From: Okeania sp. SIO3B5
GTDB taxonomy: Bacteria > Cyanobacteriota > Cyanobacteriia > Cyanobacteriales > Microcoleaceae
Direction of reading: 5' to 3'
Assembly (NCBI RefSeq): GCF_010692555.1
Contig: NZ_JAAHHG010000002.1
Span: 17,899-67,445 of the forward strand
Length of the DNA: 49,547 bases
Shown in pieces: positions 44,135 to 49,547 of the stretch; position 1 is the stretch's first letter, and the number at the start of each line of letters is the position of its first letter. Made by a program: the position numbers and the translations under genes. The notes beneath the pieces are model-generated. The model did not search any database. It saw only the letters and a program-made list of their open reading frames with translations, and was not told the DNA's origin.

Positions 44135-45748
44135 TCCATATTTTTTGATGTTAGCAAGCAACAGATTAAAAATAATGTTGAGACGGCCCATATTCCAATT
44201 ATTTTCTTGACCGTATTCTCAGATACGGAAAAAATAACCACCGGCTTATCCCTCGAAGCCGTAGACTACATAACCAAGCTCTTTCACGAAGCAGAACTAT
44301 TAGCACAGGTGCGTACCCATTTGCAGCTACACCAGTTAACCCAGTTTGCGGTTGACAAGACTGCATTAGAAATCTTCTGTCATATGATCAACGAACTCCA
44401 GACCCCGCTTAACTCCATTTTGGCTTTATCTAAAGCCTTGCAGGATGAAGTCTTTGGTCCATTGACTGAGGAGCAACTCAAATGTATGAAAACAGTTGAA
44501 CAAAGTGGCAACAATTTACTAAACCTAATTAACGATATTATACACCAAACCCAGTTTGCAGTTGACAAGGCTGCATTAGGAATCTTCTGTGATATGAGCA
44601 ACGACCTCCGGACTTCGCTTAATGTCATTTTGGGTTTTTCTGAAGCTTTGCAAGAGGAAATCTTTGGTCCATTGACAGACAAGCAACTCAAATGTCTGAA
44701 AACAATTGAACGAAATGGTTACCATTTACTCGACCTAATCAACGATATTCTGGATGTCTGCAAAATTGAGTCGGGACAAGTTGAACTAGATTTAAAGGTA
44801 ACTAATATTGGTAATTTGTGTGAGTCGAGTCTGGCATTTGTCAAACAACAAGCGGTCAAAAAAAGAATTTCTCTCAATACGACTATCCCCCCCCATCCCC
44901 TAAACCTGCTCATTGATAAGCGACGCATCCTTCAGAGCTTGGGCAAGTTACTCAATAACGCGGTGAAGTTCACTCCTGAAGGTGGATGTGTTACTCTGGA
45001 GATGAGTTGTCATAGCCAGAACAAAAATGGGCAAACATTAGACTCGCAAGAGCCATCTGAGAAAGTCAAGAATCCAAATCAATTAGTGTGGGAGTCTGGC
45101 CTATTGACGGCTGAAAACTACATCAAAATCAGTGTAACGGATACTGGAATTGGCATTGCTCCAGAACAAATCACCAAATTGTTCAAACCTTTTTCCATAA
45201 TTGATAGTGCCCTAAATCGAAAATATAACGGAACAGGTTTAGGATTAGTTCTTATTAAACAAATAACTGAGCTTCACGGGGGAACGGTTAGTTTAACGAG
45301 CGAAGTCGGTGTGGGTAGCTGTTTTAGTATCAACCTTCCCTATAATCCTGATTTGTCTCTATCTTCTGTTCAACCAAAAGATTTACCTCTGATCTTGTTA
45401 GCTGAAGACAACGAAAGGAATATTAGTGTAATGGTTTTCTACTTAAAGGCTCGTGGCTATCGCCTAATTGTGGCTAAAAATGGGCTTGATGCAATTCAAT
45501 TGGCACAAACTCACCATCCAGACTTAATTTTAATGGATATTCAAATGCCAGAGTTAGATGGTCTCGAATCTATTCAGCGGATTCGTCAAGACTCAAACCT
45601 TAAAAACATTCCCATTGTTGCTCTAACAGCTTTTGCCATGGCAGACGATCAAGAACGTTGTCTAGCGGCTGGTGCTAACCTGTATATCAGTAAACCAGTT
45701 AGGCTCAAACAGTTAGTCTCGTCCATTCAAAGGTTGTTAGCTCAATAG
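44135..45748 (+). pseudogene. degenerate hybrid histidine kinase with duplicated, His-less DHp domain
   Basis: An open frame from a TTG at 44207 encodes 513 residues; the same frame upstream to the stop at 44132-44134 still resembles a receiver domain (FFDVSKQQIKNNVETAHIPIIFLT), so the N-terminal receiver is truncated and has lost its phospho-acceptor region, and TKPF has become TKLF. Residues 45-114 and 115-184 are a 70-residue direct duplication of the DHp domain. The H-boxes read MINELQTPLN and MSNDLRTSLN: Asn (N62, N132) replaces the phospho-accepting His in both. ATPase (LLNNAVKFTPEGG, DTGIGI, GTGLGLVLIKQI) and the C-terminal receiver (LILMDIQMPELDG) look intact. Could be a pseudokinase. 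No histidine is available for autophosphorylation at the usual site. Confidence 0.8.
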
Positions 45749-45779
45749 ATATTTCTACAAAATAGGGATTAGGCAGTAG

Positions 45780-45894
45780 GGATAGAAGTACATTAATTGA
45801 TAATGGATAATTGATAATTACCTCTTTGCTCATTCCCATTTCTCCTGTCTCCTGTCTCCTACCCCAGCAAAAAGACTTTCCATACGCAAACCCT
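45780..45894. mobile_element. truncated R2 element end
   Basis: The right end AGCAAAAAGACTTTCCATAC, GCAAACCCT (45866-45894) is preceded by (CTCCTGT)n heptamers and ATTGATAATGGATAATTGAT. No matching left end is clear. Confidence 0.65.
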
Positions 45895-45898
45895 AATT

Positions 45899-46163
45899 AG
45901 GGCTTGCTGATTAAATATAAAAGTCTTTACTGATATTGGTTTTAGGCTTTTTAGGTAGTGAAAAAGTACCCCTGAACTCCCCTAAGAATACTCAAAAATT
46001 GAGTATTTGAGTAAGAATTGGGTAGACTTGGGCCTGGGATAATTTTTCCTTTGTATGTCTTCTACAACCCCTGATTCCTCTTGACTCTTGACTCTTGACT
46101 CTTCACTACTCCCTACTCCCTACTGCCTGTCGAGCGCAAAAAGACTTTCCATACGCAAACCCT
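45899..46163. mobile_element. MITE-like element, family R2, tandem copy 1 (265 bp)
   Basis: AGGGCTTGCTGATTAAATAT at the left, CATACGCAAACCCT at the right, with AATT on both sides (45895-45898, 46164-46167). Contains TTAGGTAGTGAAAAAGTACC and (GACTCTT)n, (CCCTACT)n heptamers. Confidence 0.9.
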
Positions 46164-46167
46164 AATT

Positions 46168-46425
46168 AGGGCTTGCTGATTAAATATCGCGCGCATTGAC
46201 TGATATTGGTTTGAAGAATTTTAGGTACTGCTGAAATACCAGCTTTTCGGTTGATGGAGGGAAAAAAGTGAGGATTTTGGGGTAATGATGGAAAAAAAAC
46301 TAAGGGGCAACGCCTGAATGACTACCTCTTCTACAACTCCCCTAAATCCGCTCCTCTTAACTACTCCCTACTGCCTACTGCCTACTCCCTACAAAGAGCA
46401 AAAAGACTTTCCATACGCAAACCCT
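46168..46425. mobile_element. MITE-like element, family R2, tandem copy 2 (258 bp)
   Basis: Same ends and orientation as the preceding copy, sharing the AATT between them; CATT follows on the right. The interior has diverged (GAAGAATTTTAGGTACTGCT) and ends in (CTGCCTA)n heptamers. Confidence 0.88.
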
Positions 46426-46445
46426 CATTATTTTAGGATTTTGTA

Positions 46446-46590
46446 ATATCATGTCCGGATAAGAGCGATCTGGAAAAAACTTATCATGAGTGCTTAAACA
46501 GTAAATCTTTCTATTTTCCCTACTCCCCTACTCCCCTACTCCCCTACTCCCCTACTATCTTAATAATAAGTATTCAACCGGACATGATAT
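46446..46590. mobile_element. MITE-like element, family R1, copy D (145 bp)
   Basis: ATATCATGTCCGG at the left, TTCAACCGGACATGATAT at the right. The right side carries the GTTGAATACTTATTATTAAG arm in reverse, so the element is inverted relative to B and C. It includes a (CCCCTACT)n octamer array (46519-46557). It ends 187 bases before the chlH start. Confidence 0.9.
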
Positions 46591-46777
46591 AACTGGTCAG
46601 TTATTTCCGCCATCCTCCAATAGTACATATTCAGCATTTTGTCAATCAATGTAACAAAAAATTTTGACTTTCTTATCGAATTGTATCAAATCAAGACTTT
46701 ACTCTACCTTTTATTAACGTTTTCTGGTAAATATACTCATTAAGTATCAGCAATTATCCTCAAGGAGCAATACTTAA

Positions 46778-49547
46778 ATGTTCACATCCGTTAAACCCAC
46801 CGTTCGCCACATTGTCCCAGAAGACCTAAAAGGGCGATCGCTCTTAAAAGTTGTATATATCGTTTTAGAAGCACAATATCAGAGTTCTCTCTCAACAGCG
46901 GTGCGCTCTATTAACGAAAAAAATCCTAATTTGGCCATAGAAATAAGTGGCTATTTAATAGAAGAATTACGAGACCCTCAAAATTACGAAAACTTTAAAA
47001 AAGAAGTTTCTGAAGCTAACATCTTTATCGCTTCCCTAATTTTCATTGAAGACTTGGCCGAAAAAGTAGTGGAGGCTGTAACCCCTCACCGAGATAAGTT
47101 GGACGCTGCTGTTGTTTTCCCTTCCATGCCACAAGTAATGCGCCTGAATAAAATGGGTAGCTTTTCCATGGCACAACTAGGTCAGAGCAAAAGCGCGATC
47201 GCTCAGTTCATGCGGAAGCGGAAGGAAAAATCTGGTTCTTCTTTCCAGGACGGAATGCTGAAGTTGCTGCAAACTCTGCCTAAAGTTTTGAAATATATGC
47301 CTATTGATAAGGCGCAGGATGCTAGAAACTTTATGCTCAGTTTCCAGTATTGGTTAGGGGGTTCGTCGGAAAACCTGGAAAATTTCCTGCTGATGTTGGC
47401 AGATAAATATGTTTTCAAAGACAAGAAAAATAGCTCTCTCCAATATGTCGATCCAGTAGTTTATCCAGACATGGGTATCTGGCATCCCCTCGCACCAAAA
47501 ATGTTTGAGGATGTTAAAGAGTATCTCAACTGGTACAACCAGCGCCAAGACATTTCTGAAGATTTAAAAGACCCCCTCGCTCCCTGTGTTGGGTTAGTAT
47601 TGCAACGTACCCACTTAGTTACAGGAGATGATGCTCACTATGTTGCTATGTTGCAAGAATTAGAAGCAATGGGAGCGCGAGTTGTACCTGTATTTGCCGG
47701 AGGGTTAGATTTTTCTAAACCAGTCGATGCTTATTTCTGGGAAGTTGCAGCTAAAGGAGTTGAACCAACACCATTAGTAGATACGGTCATCTCCCTGACA
47801 GGTTTTGCACTGGTGGGGGGACCTGCTAGACAAGACCATCCGAAAGCAATCGAATCGTTGAAACGGTTGAACAGGCCATATATGGTAGCTTTGCCTCTAG
47901 TTTTTCAAACTACCGAAGAATGGGAAGAAAGCGAACTTGGTCTGCACCCCATACAAGTAGCTTTGCAAATCGCTATTCCCGAATTGGATGGAGCGATCGA
48001 ACCTATTATTATGTCTGGGCGAGATGGGGCAACCGGAAAAGCGATCGCTCTCCAAGACCGGATCGAAGCTGTTGCTCAACGCGCTATGAAATGGGCAAGT
48101 CTCCGTCGCAAACCTAAACTAGATAAGAGAGTTGCTATTACTATTTTCAGTTTCCCTCCAGATAAAGGAAATGTGGGTACTGCTGCATATTTAGATGTAT
48201 TTGGATCTATCTATGAAGTAGTAAAGGCACTCAAAGGTAATGGTTACGATATCCAAGACTTGCCAGACTCCGCAGAAGAATTGATGAAGCAAGTTATTCA
48301 CGATGCTACTGCTCAATATCAAAGTCCGGAGTTGAACATTGCTCACCGGATGTCAGTAGAACAATACGAACGTTTGACTCCATACTCGGAAAGGTTGCAT
48401 GAAAATTGGGGACCACCTCCAGGAAACCTCAACAGTGATGGGGAAAATTTACTAATTTATGGTAAGAGTTTCGGCAACGTTTTTATTGGAGTACAACCAA
48501 CATTTGGTTATGAAGGCGACCCCATGCGGTTATTATTCTCCCGTTCCGCAAGTCCCCATCATGGTTTTGCTGCTTACTATACCTATTTAGAACAAATTTG
48601 GAAAGCTGATGCGGTGCTGCATTTTGGTACTCACGGTTCCCTAGAATTTATGCCTGGTAAGCAAATTGGAATGTCTGGAGATTGTTATCCAGATAATCTC
48701 ATTGGTAGTACTCCCAACATCTATTATTATGCAGCGAATAATCCTAGTGAGGCGACTATTGCCAAACGCCGTAGTTATGCCGAAACTATTTCTTACTTGA
48801 CTCCCCCTGCGGAAAATGCTGGTTTATATAAGGGTTTGCAGGAGTTGAACGAGTTGATCGGTTCCTATCAAACTCTGAAAGATAGTGGGCGAGGTATTCC
48901 CATTGTCAACACTATTATGGATAAATGCCGGATAGTGAATTTAGACCAAGATATTACCTTGCCAGAAAAAGATGCTCAAGAGTTGAGCGCTGAAGAACGA
49001 GATAACATTGTTGGGGATGTTTACCGCAGGTTGATGGAAATTGAGTCCAGGTTGTTGCCTTGCGGTTTGCATATTATTGGTAAACCTCCTAGTTCTGAAG
49101 AGGCGATCGCTACTTTGGTAAATATTGCTAGTCTAGACAGAGAAGAGGAAGGGATAACTGGTTTACCTCGGATTATTGCTAATAGTCTCAATCGGGATAT
49201 TGAGGAACTTTACCAAAACAATAATAAGGGTATTCTTGCCGATGTTGAGTTACTGCAAAAAATTGTTGAAGCGACTCGCAGTGCTGTAGCTGCATTAGTT
49301 CACCAACAAACTGATGCCGATGGTCGAGTTTCTATGGTCAGCAAACTCAATTTCTTCAATATGAAGAAAAAAGCACCTTGGATAGAAGCTTTGGAAGCAG
49401 CAGGTTTTCCTGATGTTGATGGGGAAGTTATTAAACCTCTGTTTGAATATTTGGAATTTTGCTTAGAGCAGGTTTGTGCTGATAATGAGTTAGGTTCCTT
49501 GTTACGAGCGTTGGAAGGGGAATATATTTTACCCGGGCCCGGAGGCG
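46778..49547 (+). CDS. chlH: magnesium chelatase subunit H (partial, 3' end outside the window)
   Basis: 923 codons in one frame from ATG 46778 to the window edge. AAGGAG at 46762-46767 is a good ribosome-binding site. The start [20 protein letters not shown] and segments such as [40 protein letters not shown]-like [38 protein letters not shown] (here [17 protein letters not shown]) and the final [12 protein letters not shown] identify ChlH. It binds protoporphyrin IX and, with ChlI and ChlD, inserts Mg2+ in the first committed step of chlorophyll synthesis. About 400 residues should lie beyond the edge. No frameshift is evident. Confidence 0.96.
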   Translation, partial: MFTSVKPTVRHIVPEDLKGRSLLKVVYIVLEAQYQSSLSTAVRSINEKNPNLAIEISGYLIEELRDPQNYENFKKEVSEANIFIASLIFIEDLAEKVVEAVTPHRDKLDAAVVFPSMPQVMRLNKMGSFSMAQLGQSKSAIAQFMRKRKEKSGSSFQDGMLKLLQTLPKVLKYMPIDKAQDARNFMLSFQYWLGGSSENLENFLLMLADKYVFKDKKNSSLQYVDPVVYPDMGIWHPLAPKMFEDVKEYLNWYNQRQDISEDLKDPLAPCVGLVLQRTHLVTGDDAHYVAMLQELEAMGARVVPVFAGGLDFSKPVDAYFWEVAAKGVEPTPLVDTVISLTGFALVGGPARQDHPKAIESLKRLNRPYMVALPLVFQTTEEWEESELGLHPIQVALQIAIPELDGAIEPIIMSGRDGATGKAIALQDRIEAVAQRAMKWASLRRKPKLDKRVAITIFSFPPDKGNVGTAAYLDVFGSIYEVVKALKGNGYDIQDLPDSAEELMKQVIHDATAQYQSPELNIAHRMSVEQYERLTPYSERLHENWGPPPGNLNSDGENLLIYGKSFGNVFIGVQPTFGYEGDPMRLLFSRSASPHHGFAAYYTYLEQIWKADAVLHFGTHGSLEFMPGKQIGMSGDCYPDNLIGSTPNIYYYAANNPSEATIAKRRSYAETISYLTPPAENAGLYKGLQELNELIGSYQTLKDSGRGIPIVNTIMDKCRIVNLDQDITLPEKDAQELSAEERDNIVGDVYRRLMEIESRLLPCGLHIIGKPPSSEEAIATLVNIASLDREEEGITGLPRIIANSLNRDIEELYQNNNKGILADVELLQKIVEATRSAVAALVHQQTDADGRVSMVSKLNFFNMKKKAPWIEALEAAGFPDVDGEVIKPLFEYLEFCLEQVCADNELGSLLRALEGEYILPGPGG

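Noticed and set aside
47897-48117. Open frames on both strands within chlH
   Set aside because: They are shadows of the uninterrupted chlH frame, which matches the protein throughout.

Overview
This AT-rich window comes from a cyanobacterial chromosome. Psb28, heme oxygenase HO1 and the ChlH subunit of magnesium chelatase show this. So do many GCGATCGC (HIP1) octamers, heptanucleotide tandem repeats and Uma2/Rpn nuclease families. Very wide gaps filled with small repeats, plus insertion-sequence remnants and a group II intron, suggest a large-genome filamentous lineage of the Oscillatoria/Okeania/Moorea kind; this placement is inference.

Layout. 1-1.5 kb: a 220-bp tandem repeat, each unit carrying a 58-codon ORF; a UPF0175/PIN (DUF3368) toxin-antitoxin pair; an IS1-type transposase fragment. 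1.6-6.6 kb: a 7TMR-DISM hybrid histidine kinase broken by one in-frame TAA and carrying 15 copies of a 12-residue repeat inside its ATPase domain, followed by a receiver-PAS-kinase. 6.7-7.7 kb: an Rpn-type nuclease. 8.3-13.4 kb: a polyamine ABC transporter, potA-potD-potB-potC, on the minus strand with repeat-filled gaps. 13.9-31.1 kb: a minus-strand Gld-type ABC export module (ATPase, permease, GldG-like, DUF4340) whose members are pushed apart. A group II intron lies between ATPase and permease. About 9 kb lies between permease and GldG: Uma2, a PD-(D/E)XK protein, and an unusual cluster of a GTPase-like P-loop protein, a zinc-ribbon coiled-coil protein, a four-TM coiled-coil protein and two paralogous membrane-anchored proteins of unknown function. 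31.7-42.3 kb: psb28, a decayed tnpB, moaB, a C-terminal processing protease, a conserved TPR-like protein, Uma2, a YdcF protein, a glycoside-hydrolase-like protein and ho1. 42.4-45.7 kb: a frameshifted TnpB-like gene and a degenerate hybrid kinase with a duplicated DHp domain in which both phospho-accepting histidines are Asn. 46.8 kb to the end: chlH, cut by the window edge.

The strongest theme is non-coding mobility. At least four MITE-like families can be defined from inverted ends, two of them with clear target duplications (4-bp AATT type and 8-bp). There are also REP-like palindromes inserted in tnpB. Small repeats have entered or extended coding sequences: the kinase ATPase domain, the YdcF C-terminus, and the start codon of the glycoside-hydrolase-like gene. 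The best candidate for an undescribed system is the GTPase-centred cluster at 19.6-26.2 kb. Its gene content resembles, by my recollection only, the GTPase-based conflict systems predicted in multicellular bacteria.
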